A DNA stretch of 64,000 nt from Peptococcaceae bacterium (GTDB lineage: Bacteria; Bacillota; Desulfotomaculia; Desulfotomaculales; Desulfocucumaceae). Below, piece by piece: positions 1 through 8,695 of the stretch (the stretch's first letter is position 1; each line of letters opens with the position of its first letter). The stretch spans positions 1-64,000 of the forward strand of contig JAILZP010000015.1 of the NCBI GenBank assembly GCA_023512435.1, in the 5' to 3' direction. The notes beneath the pieces are model-generated. The model was not told where the DNA came from and did no database searches. It was given only the letters and a program-made list of their open reading frames with translations. The translations under genes and the position numbers were made by a program.

Positions 1-681
1 CCTGAGGGCGGTTTCCAGGGAGTCGGCCAGGCGCTTTTCCGAACCGGGGCGCAGGACAATCCGGTCGATGACAATCTCTACGGTGTGTTTCTTGTTTTTC
101 TCCAGCTTTATCTCCTCGGCGACTTCCCTGATCTCCCCGTCAACCCTCACCCGGACAAAGCCGTTGCGCCGGATTTCGTCAAAAATCCTGGCAAACTCTC
201 CCTTTTTCCCCCGGGCCACCGGCGCCATCACGGTCAGCCTGGTTCCCTCGGGCAGGCCGGTGAGCTGGTCCACCATCTGCTGGACCGTCTGCCTGCTGAT
301 CCGCTGCCCGCAGCCGGGACAGTGGGGCCTCCCCGCCCTGGCGTAAAGCAGCCGGAGGTAGTCGTAGATTTCGGTTACGGTTCCCACCGTTGAGCGGGGG
401 TTGTGGGAGGTGGTTTTCTGGTCGATGGAAATGGCCGGGGAAAGCCCCTCGATGTAGTCAAGGTCCGGTTTGTCCATCTGGCCCAGGAACTGCCTGGCGT
501 AAGCCGAAAGGGACTCCACGTACCGGCGCTGCCCCTCGGCGTATATGGTGTCAAAGGCCAGGGAAGATTTCCCCGACCCGGAAAGCCCGGTGACCACCAC
601 CAGTTTGTTTCTGGGAATTTCCACGTCGATGTTCTTCAGGTTGTGGGCCCTGGCCCCCCTGATCACGATTTTGTCCTGCAT
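1..681 (-). CDS. uvrA: UvrABC excinuclease subunit A (N-terminal 227 residues; cut by window edge)
   Basis: Damage-recognition ATPase of nucleotide excision repair; it loads UvrB on damaged DNA in the cytoplasm. The visible part opens [17 protein letters not shown] and carries Walker [10 protein letters not shown] near residue 31, the downstream [16 protein letters not shown] block, and a CPGCG zinc-ligand pair near residue 120, all in the expected UvrA order. The frame is open to base 1, so the remaining roughly 700 residues lie outside. ATG at 681 follows a GGAGG about 6 bases upstream. In many Firmicutes uvrB and uvrA are adjacent; here an AbrB/PIN pair and a terminator lie between, so uvrA probably has its own promoter in 690-885. 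Confidence 0.96.
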   Translation of the reverse strand, partial: MQDKIVIRGARAHNLKNIDVEIPRNKLVVVTGLSGSGKSSLAFDTIYAEGQRRYVESLSAYARQFLGQMDKPDLDYIEGLSPAISIDQKTTSHNPRSTVGTVTEIYDYLRLLYARAGRPHCPGCGQRISRQTVQQMVDQLTGLPEGTRLTVMAPVARGKKGEFARIFDEIRRNGFVRVRVDGEIREVAEEIKLEKNKKHTVEIVIDRIVLRPGSEKRLADSLETALR

Positions 682-885
682 TTTATGCCTCCGTATCCCG
701 CAGGAAGCCGCCGCCGGTTTTTCAGGCTTCGCCGGCTGCCGGCTTCCGGTCCCTGCTTACGGCTCCGGCCGGTCTGAACACAATTTTATCCCTTTTAACA
801 TACCATAAACGGCGGACAAGAACAACCGTTCCCCCGTGTCCGGCCCCCGGATGCCGGTTTAAGCGGCCGGCGGAACCGCAACCGG

Positions 886-930
886 CACAAAAAAATGCCC
901 GGCGCCCCACTTCCGGGAGCCGGCCATTTT
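886..930 (-). terminator. Rho-independent terminator between the PIN gene and uvrA
   Basis: Read on the minus strand, a 12-bp stem with one mismatch (AAAATGGCCGGC with GCCGGGCATTTT) is followed by a run of seven T. It lies directly downstream of the PIN stop codon and upstream of uvrA, so it should isolate the two transcripts. Confidence 0.8.
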
Positions 931-968
931 AAACAGCCTTCTCCTCCTGCCGTTTCGGAGAAACCGGA

Positions 969-1385
969 TTACTTAACGGCTCCCGGGGACAGCCCCATCC
1001 CCCGGGGCACGGGACCGAAGGACAGGACCCGGCTCACCTTCAGCCTTTCCATGACGGCGATGGTGGTGGCGTCGGTGTAGGATATGTCCCCGGGGCCCTT
1101 TCCGCCATTCCCGGCCTCCAGGATTATTTCCCTGGCCCTTTCCTCGTCGGCCTCAGTCACCCGCTCCACGGGCCAGATGTTGTGGCGCAGCCAGGTGCGG
1201 CCGGCATCCGGCCCCAGTGCCGATGACAGGAGGGAAAAAGCCTCGGCCGCAATAAAGTTGGTCAGCAGCGGGACCGCACCCCGGCTCCGCATCTCCCGCA
1301 ACTCCGCCAGGGCCTTGCCGTGCAACGGGCTGTCCGCGTCCAGAAGCGCCAGAATGATCCCCGCGCTTACAAGGACGGTTTCCAT
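969..1385 (-). CDS. PIN-domain protein, VapC-like toxin of an AbrB/PIN pair, active site apparently degenerate
   Basis: 138 residues with a PIN-domain layout: N-terminal strand VLVSAGIILALLDAD, central glutamate in AAEAFSLL, and SYTDATTIAVMERLKVSRVLSFG near the C-terminus. PIN nucleases normally have an aspartate in the first strand (VDT/VDS) and another in the last (FDRHF). Here these are VSA and FGP, so two of the four usual metal-binding acids are missing while the middle Glu and Asp remain. The gene overlaps the upstream AbrB gene by 19 bases, typical of a toxin-antitoxin operon. The start ATG at 1385 has GGGAGG 8-13 bases upstream. It may be an inactive toxin or a PIN-fold binding protein. 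Family assignment is by motif and context only. Confidence 0.75.
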   Translation of the reverse strand: METVLVSAGIILALLDADSPLHGKALAELREMRSRGAVPLLTNFIAAEAFSLLSSALGPDAGRTWLRHNIWPVERVTEADEERAREIILEAGNGGKGPGDISYTDATTIAVMERLKVSRVLSFGPVPRGMGLSPGAVK

Positions 1386-1654
1386 CCGACCGCCTCCCGG
1401 ACGGATTTTGTTTTGCCTTCCCGGGAATCAGCCCGGCCCTCGCATCCACCCCCGCTGTGAAACATCCCCGCCATGTCCCAGATGGGGTCGGCGTCACTGA
1501 GGGGCTTTTGGGGATCCACCTTTTTCATCACAATCTGGTTGTTTTCCAGGTATATGGCAATGTAAGAACCTTTGTCCAGTTTAAGCCGGTCACGGACCGG
1601 CTTGGGCAGGGTAAGCTGGCCCTTGCTGGTGAGCTTGGCAACTACTGAATTCAT
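1367..1654 (-). CDS. AbrB/SpoVT-type DNA-binding protein, probable antitoxin
   Basis: 95 residues. The N-terminal half is a swapped-hairpin AbrB domain (VVAKLTSKGQLTLPKPVRDRL), the fold that binds operator DNA in VapB/MazE-like antitoxins. The C-terminal half is the expected place for toxin contact. Two in-frame ATGs exist, 1660 and 1654; GGAGG directly abuts the first but is 6 bases from the second, so 1654 is chosen. It is co-transcribed with the overlapping PIN gene and preceded by a good promoter (1685-1713). It likely represses its own operon, as relatives do. Confidence 0.82.
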   Translation of the reverse strand: MNSVVAKLTSKGQLTLPKPVRDRLKLDKGSYIAIYLENNQIVMKKVDPQKPLSDADPIWDMAGMFHSGGGCEGRADSREGKTKSVREAVGWKPSL

Positions 1655-1684
1655 GGTCATCCTCCTTTTTATCCGGGCATCCTT

Positions 1685-1713
1685 ATCATAATTCAGGAGG
1701 ATTGACCAGACAA
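1685..1713 (-). promoter_or_regulatory. Sigma-A-type promoter for the AbrB/PIN operon
   Basis: On the minus strand TTGTCT (1713-1708), a 17-base spacer and TATGAT (1690-1685). Transcription would start near 1678, giving a leader of about 25 bases before the AbrB start. It lies between uvrB and the AbrB gene, so the pair need not depend on uvrB transcription. Confidence 0.5.
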
Positions 1714-1756
1714 GGGGCTATGATTGTAACCAAATGTCAGTTTACGGAAAAATACT

Positions 1757-3793
1757 CTACTCTTCAATCCCCGGTTCCGGGCCTTCTCCCACGGCGGTTA
1801 TCCTCCTGTCCCTGCCCCGCAGCTCAAGCCTCATCTCGATCAGCATGTCCCTCAGCTGAGCCGCCCTTTCGAATTCCAGCATTCTGGCGGCCTGCCGCAT
1901 TTCCTTCTCCAGGCCGGCAATGGCGGCCTTGAGATCCTTCTTGCCCAGCCTGCGCTTCCCTGGGGCGGCGCCGTATGTTTCTTCTTCCTCGGCCGCCCGG
2001 GTTATCTCGATGATATCCCTCACCGCCTTGCGGACGGTGCGGGGAGTAATGCCGTGCCGGCGGTTGAACTCAATCTGGATCTTCCTTCTCCTTTCGGTCT
2101 CGCCGATGGCCTTTGTCATGGAATCGGTCATCCTGTCGGCATACATGATCACCTTGCCGCCGGCATTCCGGGCCGCCCTGCCGATGGTCTGGATCAGGGA
2201 CCGCTCGGACCTCAGGTACCCTTCCTTGTCGGCGTCCAGGATGGCCACCAGGCTCACTTCCGGCAGATCGAGGCCCTCCCGGAGGAGGTTGATGCCCACC
2301 AGCACGTCAAACACTCCCAGGCGGAGATCCCTCAGGATCTCCATCCTTTCTATGGTGTTTATGTCCGAGTGCAGGTAGCGCACCTTTACGCCCATTTCCC
2401 TGAAGTATTCCGTAAGGTCCTCGGCCATTTTCTTGGTCAGGGTGGTGATCAGCACCCTCTCCTGCCTGCCTGTCCGCATCCTTATCTCGCCCAGCAGGTC
2501 GTCGATCTGGCCCCTGGTGGGCCGCACCGAAACCTCCGGGTCCACCAGGCCTGTGGGGCGGATGATCTGCTCCACCACCTGGCAGCTTTTTTCCAGTTCG
2601 TAGTTTCCCGGGGTGGCCGACACAAAGATAACCTGTTTCACCCTGTCTTCAAACTCGCTGAATTTGAGGGGCCGGTTGTCCGCGGCGGAGGGGAGGCGGA
2701 AGCCGTGTTCGATGAGCGCGGCCTTGCGGGACCTGTCCCCCTCGTACATTCCCCCCAACTGCGGCACCGCCACGTGGGACTCGTCGATGAACATGAGAAA
2801 ATCATCCGGGAAAAAGTCCAGGAGTGTGTACGGCGGCTCCCCTGGCCTGCGGCCGGTAAGGTGCCGGGAGTAGTTTTCGATGCCGCTGCAGTAGCCCATC
2901 TCCCTCATCATCTCGAGGTCGTGCCTGGTCCTCTGTTCCAGGCGCTGGGCTTCCAGCAGTTTGCCCAGGGACCGCAGGCAGGCCAGCCTCTCCTCCAGTT
3001 CGGCCTCGATGGAGACCACGGCCTTTTCCATCCTGGCCTGGGAAATGGCGTAATGACTGGCCGGAAAGATGGAAACGTGGCGCCTGCGGCCCAGCACCTC
3101 GCCGGTCAGCACGTCAAACTCCAGTATTTTTTCCACCTCGTCGCCGAAGAAATCCACCCGGACGGCCTTCTCGGCGGCCGACACCGGGTATATCTCCAGA
3201 ATGTCTCCCAGGACCCGGAATTTTCCCCGGGTGAAATTGACATCATTTCTCTCGAACTGGATGTCCACCAGCTTCCGCAGCACCTCGTCCCGATCGTAGG
3301 CGCCTCCCTCCCGCAGGGAAAGAACCAGGTCCCGGTACTCCGCCGGGTCTCCCAGGCCGTATATGCAGGAAACGCTGGCCACGATGATCACGTCCCGCCG
3401 CTCAAAAAGGGCGCTGGTGGCCGAGTGGCGGAGCTTGTCTATCTCGTCGTTGATGGAGGAGTCCTTTTCGATGTATGTGTCGGTCTGGGGAATGTAGGCC
3501 TCCGGCTGGTAATAGTCATAGTAGCTGACGAAATACTCCACCGCATTGTGGGGAAAAAATTCCCTGAACTCGGAGCAAAGCTGGGCCGCCAGCGTCTTGT
3601 TGGGGGCCAGCACCAGGGTGGGCTTCTGAACCCGCTGGATAACCTGGGCCATGGTATACGTCTTGCCGCTGCCGGTGACGCCCAGCAGGGTCTGGCGCGG
3701 ATACCCCTTCCGCAGGCCGTCCACCAGCCTATCTATGGCCTTGGGCTGGTCGCCCCGGGGAACAAAACCGGAAACAAGCCTGAATTCCGCCAT
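1757..3793 (-). CDS. uvrB: UvrABC excinuclease subunit B
   Basis: 678 residues, normal full length. UvrB is the helicase-like damage-verification subunit that receives DNA from UvrA and recruits UvrC. Seen in order: Walker [11 protein letters not shown] near residue 44, the tyrosine-rich beta-hairpin ([13 protein letters not shown]) near 95, motif II DESH near 340, helicase motif [11 protein letters not shown] near 540, and the C-terminal UVR coiled coil ([22 protein letters not shown] rendered as a short helix pair). The ATG at 3793 (MAEFRLVSG) is chosen over an upstream in-frame start because homology begins here; a G-rich stretch lies 7-13 bases upstream. An extended -10 promoter precedes it. 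Confidence 0.97.
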   Translation of the reverse strand: MAEFRLVSGFVPRGDQPKAIDRLVDGLRKGYPRQTLLGVTGSGKTYTMAQVIQRVQKPTLVLAPNKTLAAQLCSEFREFFPHNAVEYFVSYYDYYQPEAYIPQTDTYIEKDSSINDEIDKLRHSATSALFERRDVIIVASVSCIYGLGDPAEYRDLVLSLREGGAYDRDEVLRKLVDIQFERNDVNFTRGKFRVLGDILEIYPVSAAEKAVRVDFFGDEVEKILEFDVLTGEVLGRRRHVSIFPASHYAISQARMEKAVVSIEAELEERLACLRSLGKLLEAQRLEQRTRHDLEMMREMGYCSGIENYSRHLTGRRPGEPPYTLLDFFPDDFLMFIDESHVAVPQLGGMYEGDRSRKAALIEHGFRLPSAADNRPLKFSEFEDRVKQVIFVSATPGNYELEKSCQVVEQIIRPTGLVDPEVSVRPTRGQIDDLLGEIRMRTGRQERVLITTLTKKMAEDLTEYFREMGVKVRYLHSDINTIERMEILRDLRLGVFDVLVGINLLREGLDLPEVSLVAILDADKEGYLRSERSLIQTIGRAARNAGGKVIMYADRMTDSMTKAIGETERRRKIQIEFNRRHGITPRTVRKAVRDIIEITRAAEEEETYGAAPGKRRLGKKDLKAAIAGLEKEMRQAARMLEFERAAQLRDMLIEMRLELRGRDRRITAVGEGPEPGIEE

Positions 3794-3830
3794 GAATGAC
3801 CCCCCCCGGCTCTCGTTAATCACACTGTTT

Positions 3831-3839
3831 ATTATACCA
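3831..3839 (-). promoter_or_regulatory. Extended -10 promoter for uvrB
   Basis: Minus strand reads TGG-TATAAT (3839-3831), a TGN extended -10; no strong -35 is seen at 16-18 bases. It lies 38 bases upstream of the uvrB ATG. Confidence 0.5.
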
Positions 3840-3883
3840 GACGGCAAGCCGTTAAAGTACATAATGCAAATATTAGTATTTTT

Positions 3884-3892
3884 TGGTATAAT
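3884..3892 (+). promoter_or_regulatory. Extended -10 promoter for the beta-propeller/SLH operon
   Basis: TGG-TATAAT on the plus strand, 40 bases upstream of the ATG at 3932. The same nine bases occur on the opposite strand 45 bases away, giving a mirrored divergent promoter pair. Confidence 0.5.
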
Positions 3893-3931
3893 ATCTGTGG
3901 ATCCTCAAATAACTATTCAACAGGTGATCAT

Positions 3932-5083
3932 ATGCGGCGGGCGTTTTTATGCCTGCTGGCCTCCCTGCTGATCCTGGCCGGAACGGCCCGGCAGGCCTGG
4001 TGCGGCGGGCATGATCCCAGGGTGGTGTGGAAAGTCGCCGGCCTGGGGAAGGCGGCGGCGGAAATACAGTTAGGCCCCAACGGGCTGCTTTATCTCCCCT
4101 GCGGAAACAAGCTGGTGGTGATCGACCACAACGGGAAAAAGCTTTGGGAAGCCAGCCTGGCGTCGGGCACCAAGCCGGACGTGTTTGACGGGCGGGGGTC
4201 CATCTTTATGTCCGGCAAATCCCTGGTTCAGGAAATGAAAATCAACGGCGGGACCGGCTGGAATTTAACCGTCGGCCAGGCAAAAAGCGGATCGGCCTGG
4301 ATTGTCCCCGGTCCGGAAGACCTTTTGTACCTGGCCCTGCCAACGGCCCTTTACGCCCTGGACGTCCGGGGAGACTGCCAGTGGGTCATGCCGGGCTGGG
4401 AAAGCGAAGACTTCAACCGCAGCCTGACGGCGGAAGACAGGCAGATTCTGGCCATAGCGGGCAACAGCAAGTACGTTTTCGCGGTTCACGGACGCAAAGG
4501 GAAAGGGTTCCGCCTCACGGCGGTAAACGGCCGCGGGGAAATCGCCTGGAATTATTACCTCGGCGAACTGAAGTCGGCCCATATAGAGGCTGGCGGGGAC
4601 GGGCGCATTTACGTCACCGCCAACCCGGACAAGGTGGACAACTACATCCGGGGCAAGGTGTGCGTCTTTGAAAGCGAAGGCAAGACAAGCCCGGTGTGGA
4701 CCTACCAGGTGCGGTCGAACGATATTTCCGCACCCGTCCTCACCGGGAGAGGGATTGTCTACTTCAGCGCGGGGCAAAAACTGTTTGCCCTGGACCAGGC
4801 CAACGGAACCGAATTATGGACCAACCTGTTCAATAAAAAGCTGACCAGGCCGGCAGTGGACGAGGCCACCGGGAGGGTTTACCTCGGCACGGACGGCGAA
4901 ACCCTGCTTGCCGTAGACCCCGGCAGGGAAAGGCTGGACTGGTCCTTAAGCCTTGACGGCAAGGTTTCCACCCCCCCGGCGGTGATCGGAGGCCACATCT
5001 ACGTAATATCCGACAAGGGTACCGTATATAAAATAAAGGACGAGTACGTCAGTTCAGATACAGGAGTTAATTATGGGGAATAA
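3932..5083 (+). CDS. Exported PQQ-like beta-propeller repeat protein
   Basis: 383 residues with a Sec signal peptide (MRRAFLCLLASLLILAGTA, likely cleaved near residue 24-25). The remainder is a series of blades with the pattern G-x-L-Y-x-x-x-x-x-L-x-A-L-D-x-x-x-G-x-x-L-W: examples are KLVVIDHNGKKLWE, KLFALDQANGTELW and TLLAVDPGRERLDW. This is the PQQ/WD-like propeller fold of proteins such as BamB. No PQQ-enzyme catalytic residues were identified, so it is probably a scaffold or binding protein outside the membrane. AGGTGA lies 5-10 bases before the ATG. Its last 11 bases overlap the SLH gene start, indicating an operon and translational coupling. Confidence 0.85.
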   Translation: MRRAFLCLLASLLILAGTARQAWCGGHDPRVVWKVAGLGKAAAEIQLGPNGLLYLPCGNKLVVIDHNGKKLWEASLASGTKPDVFDGRGSIFMSGKSLVQEMKINGGTGWNLTVGQAKSGSAWIVPGPEDLLYLALPTALYALDVRGDCQWVMPGWESEDFNRSLTAEDRQILAIAGNSKYVFAVHGRKGKGFRLTAVNGRGEIAWNYYLGELKSAHIEAGGDGRIYVTANPDKVDNYIRGKVCVFESEGKTSPVWTYQVRSNDISAPVLTGRGIVYFSAGQKLFALDQANGTELWTNLFNKKLTRPAVDEATGRVYLGTDGETLLAVDPGRERLDWSLSLDGKVSTPPAVIGGHIYVISDKGTVYKIKDEYVSSDTGVNYGE

Positions 5084-6602
5084 GGCCGGAGGCGCAGGAA
5101 AAACAGAGACCGGGCCGGCTTCCCCCAGCCGCGGTTTGAGGAAAGGACTGGAAGGCGGCCGGCGCTTCCGGGAAAACACCGCCGTATTTATCCGGGTTGG
5201 AGCATTCTTTCTTTTCCTGGCTTTACTGGGTTCTTTTTTCTTCCATGCGTCGCCCGCCGGGGCGGCCACTGCGGGTGAAACCGCAATTTTCACCGACATT
5301 CAGGACCACTGGGCGGAAAGCCACATCACCCGGCTGGCCTCCCTGGAAGTGATCAAAGGCTACCCCGACAGAACCTTCAGGCCGGAAAGGCTCACCACCG
5401 GCCTGGAAGCGATGGTTTTAATCATGCGTTCCGGCGGCTTTGCCAGCGAGGTAAAGACCAAGCCCGCCGCCAGCAGGCCGGGGGCTAAAAACAAGGCTCC
5501 CGTCAAGCCTCCGGCCATTCCCGTTCCCTGGGGCCAGGAGTTCATCGACCTGGCTGTGGAAAAAGGTTTTCTGACCGCCGGCGCCCCGGACGAGTTCAAC
5601 CATGCCGGCCCGGCCAGCCGCCTTCAGGTGGCGAGGTTCCTGGCCCGGGCGCTATACCTGGTGCCGCCCGCCCTCCAACCCGGATTCACGGCGGAAACCG
5701 GCTTCACCATCGACCGGGCCTTCACCGACGAGGAATCCCTGGGCCCTGCCGACCGGGTCTGCCTAAAGGCGGTGGCCGGGGCCGAAGTCATGTCGGGCTA
5801 CCCGGACGGGAGTTTCAGGCCGGACCAGCCCCTGACCAGGGCGGAACTGGCTGCCATTCTCAGCCGCCTGGTGGACCGGGGCTGGGTCAAGACGGCGGCC
5901 GGCCGCAGGACCACGGGCTGGATCTCCGAAATTAAATCGAACAGGGGACAACTGGAACTGGAGCTGAGTTCCACAGCCGGCAAGCAAAAACTCCGGTTGG
6001 CCAAGAATGTAAACTGTTATCGCCAGGGCAAAAAATGGCCGGTGGAACGGTCAGGCAATTTCCTCAGCGAAATAATCCGGGACGGACGCGGGCAGGTATG
6101 CTGGATAAATCTTCTGGAGGAAAGGGATCGCCCGGAGAAGCTTGAAAAAATCAGGGGTTCGGTGAAATCGGCGGTGCTTGGAACCGACAACCTGCTGATT
6201 ATAAACGACCTGGACTGCCGGGACCAGACACTGCCCCTGGCCTGGGACGCCGAGATCTCCGGCAAAAACGCCAGAGACTTCAAATCCCTGAAGGCCGGTG
6301 CCTTCGTGGACGTGGAGACGTACAAGGGCCAGGTGAAAAAAGTAACCCTGCTGGAAGTCAAGACCGTGTCCGGCAAGGTGAGATCCGTGGGCCGGAGGCT
6401 GTACCTGGAGGACGGACTGTCCTCCTCCTCTTCAGGAAAACCGGGCTGGTTCAACAACTGGGACCGGGCCAGGATTGTCGATAAAGAAGGAAGGAGAACG
6501 GAGGGAGTCCTGGCCGGCGAAAAGGTGGACATTGTCTACATTGATCCCTATCCCGGGGAAATTGACGACGAAATCCCCCTGGAGATCAAGGTTTCCAGGT
6601 AG
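5073..6602 (+). CDS. SLH-domain surface protein with C-terminal beta modules
   Basis: 509 residues. A basic N-terminus is followed by one hydrophobic segment at about 41-58 (signal peptide or anchor). Three SLH repeats follow at about 72-125, 155-195 and 215-270: the third is complete (GYPDGSFRPDQPLTRAEL), while the first has TTGLE and the second SRLQV where TRAE is usual. SLH domains bind pyruvylated secondary wall polymer. Residues 280-509 hold three loosely repeated modules of about 70 residues, each ending in a GxxVxV-type strand followed by ITLLE/VTLLE-like text, similar to those in the SLH protein at 24125. GGAG is 6 bases before the ATG. Exact role unknown; a wall-bound structural or scaffold role is inferred. 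Confidence 0.85.
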   Translation: MGNKAGGAGKTETGPASPSRGLRKGLEGGRRFRENTAVFIRVGAFFLFLALLGSFFFHASPAGAATAGETAIFTDIQDHWAESHITRLASLEVIKGYPDRTFRPERLTTGLEAMVLIMRSGGFASEVKTKPAASRPGAKNKAPVKPPAIPVPWGQEFIDLAVEKGFLTAGAPDEFNHAGPASRLQVARFLARALYLVPPALQPGFTAETGFTIDRAFTDEESLGPADRVCLKAVAGAEVMSGYPDGSFRPDQPLTRAELAAILSRLVDRGWVKTAAGRRTTGWISEIKSNRGQLELELSSTAGKQKLRLAKNVNCYRQGKKWPVERSGNFLSEIIRDGRGQVCWINLLEERDRPEKLEKIRGSVKSAVLGTDNLLIINDLDCRDQTLPLAWDAEISGKNARDFKSLKAGAFVDVETYKGQVKKVTLLEVKTVSGKVRSVGRRLYLEDGLSSSSSGKPGWFNNWDRARIVDKEGRRTEGVLAGEKVDIVYIDPYPGEIDDEIPLEIKVSR

Positions 6603-6652
6603 TGTTCACGCCCGGCGCACTCAATAAATTCCCGGTCTTTCTCTTTCAGGGC

Positions 6653-8101
6653 TTACCGGGCGCCTCCCTGGCCGCCCTCATCCTGTCCCCCCCGGCCCTG
6701 CCCATCCACGGACTCTATTTTCTTAACCTTCCCGTCAATCTGAACCTCCATTGTTTTTCCATCCTGGGTGGTTATGCGCAGCACGGTCTTCCCGCCCTGG
6801 CCGCCTCCGCCCTGTTCGCCTGATCCGCTTTTCCGGTCCTGACCCTGCTTTCCGCCCCCGTCGCCGGAGCCGCCCTGCCCGCCTCCTCCGCCGCCCTGCC
6901 CGCCTCCCTGCCCTTTAGCCTTTCCTTTTAGTCCTCCCCACCGCTGTTCAAGCAGGTAGACGTTTCCGGACTCAATCAGCCGCACCGGCGTTATCCGGGA
7001 GGGAACGGAATAGCTGCCGCTGGCGGCCTGGCCGGAATACTGCCAGCGGCCGTTTTTGGCCAAATCAATGGCGGCGTCCAGAGCGTACTGGCCCAGCAAG
7101 TCCGGACGGGTATCCACCTCGGCGTCATGCTCACCGGAGGCCAGGGCCGTGGAGGCCTTTTCATCGGCCCCCACCCCGGCGGTGAGGACGCGGCTGTTCA
7201 GGCCCGCTTCCTTAAGCATTTCCACCGCGGCCATGGCCAGCCGGCTGTCCGTGGCCAGCACCGCCCGGACACTGTTCCCCTTTTCGGCAAATACCCTCTG
7301 CAATATCTGGGGGACCAGGGAAGGATCACCCTTCGGCACCGCTTCTTCGGCCAGCAGGCGCACCTCGGGACCGGCCTGCAGGGCCGCCCGGGCAGCCGCC
7401 GCCATCTCCCTGGCCGCCCTGTCCCCGGGATCACCGCTGATCAAAACCACCCCCAGGGGAAACCCGCCTGCCGCCTGTATTTCAGGCGGAACTCCGCCGG
7501 AAGTCTGCCCTCCGCCACCCCCGGACTGGCCCTGGCTTCCGCCGCCTCCCTGACCCCGGCCTCCGCCCTGGCCCTGCTGTCCTCCCTGGACCTGGCCGCT
7601 CCGGTAATCCGCGGAGTCCGGGGACACCGGCAGGCCGGCGGCTTTGCGGGCCGACCTGACGGCGAACCTGGCCAGGAGCTGGCCGGCCAGGGCATGGTCC
7701 GGAGCCACGTATGCGTCCACCGGAACGTCTTCGGGGAGTATCTCCAGGGCCACCACCTTGATGTTTTTTTCCACCAGCCTGCGCATCAGGTCAGGCCCGG
7801 TGACCGGATTGACGGGCTGCAACACCACCGCCCCCACCTTCTGCCGGCCCAGTTTTTCAAGCTGCTGTTCCTGCCTGGCCTGGTCGTTCCCGGCATCCAG
7901 CCAGGTTATATCAACATTGTCTTTTTTCTTCCTGCTTTCGATCACCTTTTTTATTATTTTATTGCCGTCCCTCTCCATGTCGGCCAGGCTGACCGCTATT
8001 TTCACGGGAGGTTCCGGCTTTCGGGCGGCCTGCCTTTCGCCGCAGCCAAAAGCGGATGCAATCATCAGAAAAACCAGGATTAAAAAAACAGGGAGCCTCA
8101 A
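6653..8101 (-). CDS. Substrate-binding lipoprotein (ribose/Peripla_BP_4 type) with Gly/Gln-rich inserts
   Basis: About 482 residues. The signal peptide ends in lipobox ASAFGC, so it should be a diacylated lipoprotein on the outer membrane face. The body resembles periplasmic sugar-binding proteins: VKIAVSLADMERDG, QLEKLGRQKVGAVVLQPVNP and GVVLISGDPGDRAAREM are the family strands. Three low-complexity Gly/Gln tracts interrupt it: about residues 167-207 between the two lobes, about 395-440 after the binding domain, and at the very end. No permease or ATPase gene is next to it, so it may be a sensor or orphan receptor. A GTG at 8110 is in frame, but GGGGGTGA sits 7 bases before the TTG at 8101, which is preferred. 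Function beyond ligand binding is not known. Confidence 0.75.
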   Translation of the reverse strand: MRLPVFLILVFLMIASAFGCGERQAARKPEPPVKIAVSLADMERDGNKIIKKVIESRKKKDNVDITWLDAGNDQARQEQQLEKLGRQKVGAVVLQPVNPVTGPDLMRRLVEKNIKVVALEILPEDVPVDAYVAPDHALAGQLLARFAVRSARKAAGLPVSPDSADYRSGQVQGGQQGQGGGRGQGGGGSQGQSGGGGGQTSGGVPPEIQAAGGFPLGVVLISGDPGDRAAREMAAAARAALQAGPEVRLLAEEAVPKGDPSLVPQILQRVFAEKGNSVRAVLATDSRLAMAAVEMLKEAGLNSRVLTAGVGADEKASTALASGEHDAEVDTRPDLLGQYALDAAIDLAKNGRWQYSGQAASGSYSVPSRITPVRLIESGNVYLLEQRWGGLKGKAKGQGGGQGGGGGGQGGSGDGGGKQGQDRKSGSGEQGGGGQGGKTVLRITTQDGKTMEVQIDGKVKKIESVDGQGRGGQDEGGQGGAR

Positions 8102-8204
8102 TAAATTCACCCCCGAAAATGCAATCCCTTAAATTCTATTATGCTTATTTGACATTGCAAATATTTAAAGGAATACCGTTTTAAAAAGCTGAAAAAAAGC
8201 AGTT

Positions 8205-8224
8205 AAACGGCTTTTCAGCCGTTT
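8205..8224. terminator. Short hairpin with flanking T/A run in the divergent gap
   Basis: AAACGGC, a six-base loop and GCCGTTT, followed on the plus strand by more T and on the minus strand by a T-rich stretch. It lies between divergent genes, so it is not an obvious end-of-gene terminator; it could end a short leader transcript. The rest of 8111-8332 shows only AT-rich sequence suitable for promoters. Confidence 0.35.
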
Positions 8225-8332
8225 TTCGTTTTGCCTGTACGCCATTATATCACAATCTTAATCCTTTAAATTCCACATATTCCCTGTTATGATAAGTTAT
8301 GGTTCTCAATCCTCCGGCGGAGGCGATAATGC

Positions 8333-8650
8333 ATGGAGGTTATAAAAAAAGCATGGTTGTGGCTTGGCCCCAGGTTGTCATCCATTCTCCCGGTTTACCC
8401 CGCCCGGGCGGGCTGTTCCGACCTTGCCGAGGCGGTCATGGAATCATTAAGGGACTGGAAGCTGGCCAAAGAACAGTTTAATTACGCCGATCCCGGGCTG
8501 ATAGACTACATGGTTTACCGGATTAACGCCGCGGAAAGGCGCTTCATGGCGCTTCTTTCCCTGGCCAAAGCCCAGGGAGTGAAAGCCTGGCCGGACAACC
8601 TCGCAGAACCGGTGAAAACCGTGAATTGGGGATCGGAAACCGGGGATTAG
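8333..8650 (+). CDS. DUF2508 (YaaL-like) family protein
   Basis: 105 residues. The core WKLAKEQFNYADPGLIDYMVYRINAAERR, split here as WKLAKEQFNYAD and LIDYMVYRINAAERR, is the DUF2508 signature of small helical cytoplasmic proteins conserved in Firmicutes, often near recR in B. subtilis (yaaL). Function is not established. GGAGG lies 10 bases before the ATG. The last residues (NWGSETGD) and stop are encoded by a periodic tract similar to the AATTGGGGATTG dialect found elsewhere in the window, so the native C-terminus may have been altered. Confidence 0.78.
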   Translation: MEVIKKAWLWLGPRLSSILPVYPARAGCSDLAEAVMESLRDWKLAKEQFNYADPGLIDYMVYRINAAERRFMALLSLAKAQGVKAWPDNLAEPVKTVNWGSETGD

Positions 8651-8695
8651 GAGCTAGAACTCAGACCCCGGAATAGGCCAATGGGCTATAGGCGA

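Noticed and set aside
722-910. 62-codon minus-strand frame between uvrA and the PIN gene
   Set aside because: It overlaps the terminator and the probable uvrA promoter region and encodes no recognisable protein.
2054-3799. Long open frame on the plus strand opposite uvrB (581 codons), and similar ones opposite the acyl-CoA synthetase (29011-30720) and secA (32726-34954)
   Set aside because: They mirror strong conserved genes, have His/Pro/Gly/Arg-rich low-information text and no recognisable domains; they arise from high GC content.
8205-8224. Treating the hairpin in the divergent gap as the end of a real gene
   Set aside because: No gene on either strand ends there; kept only as a low-confidence hairpin.
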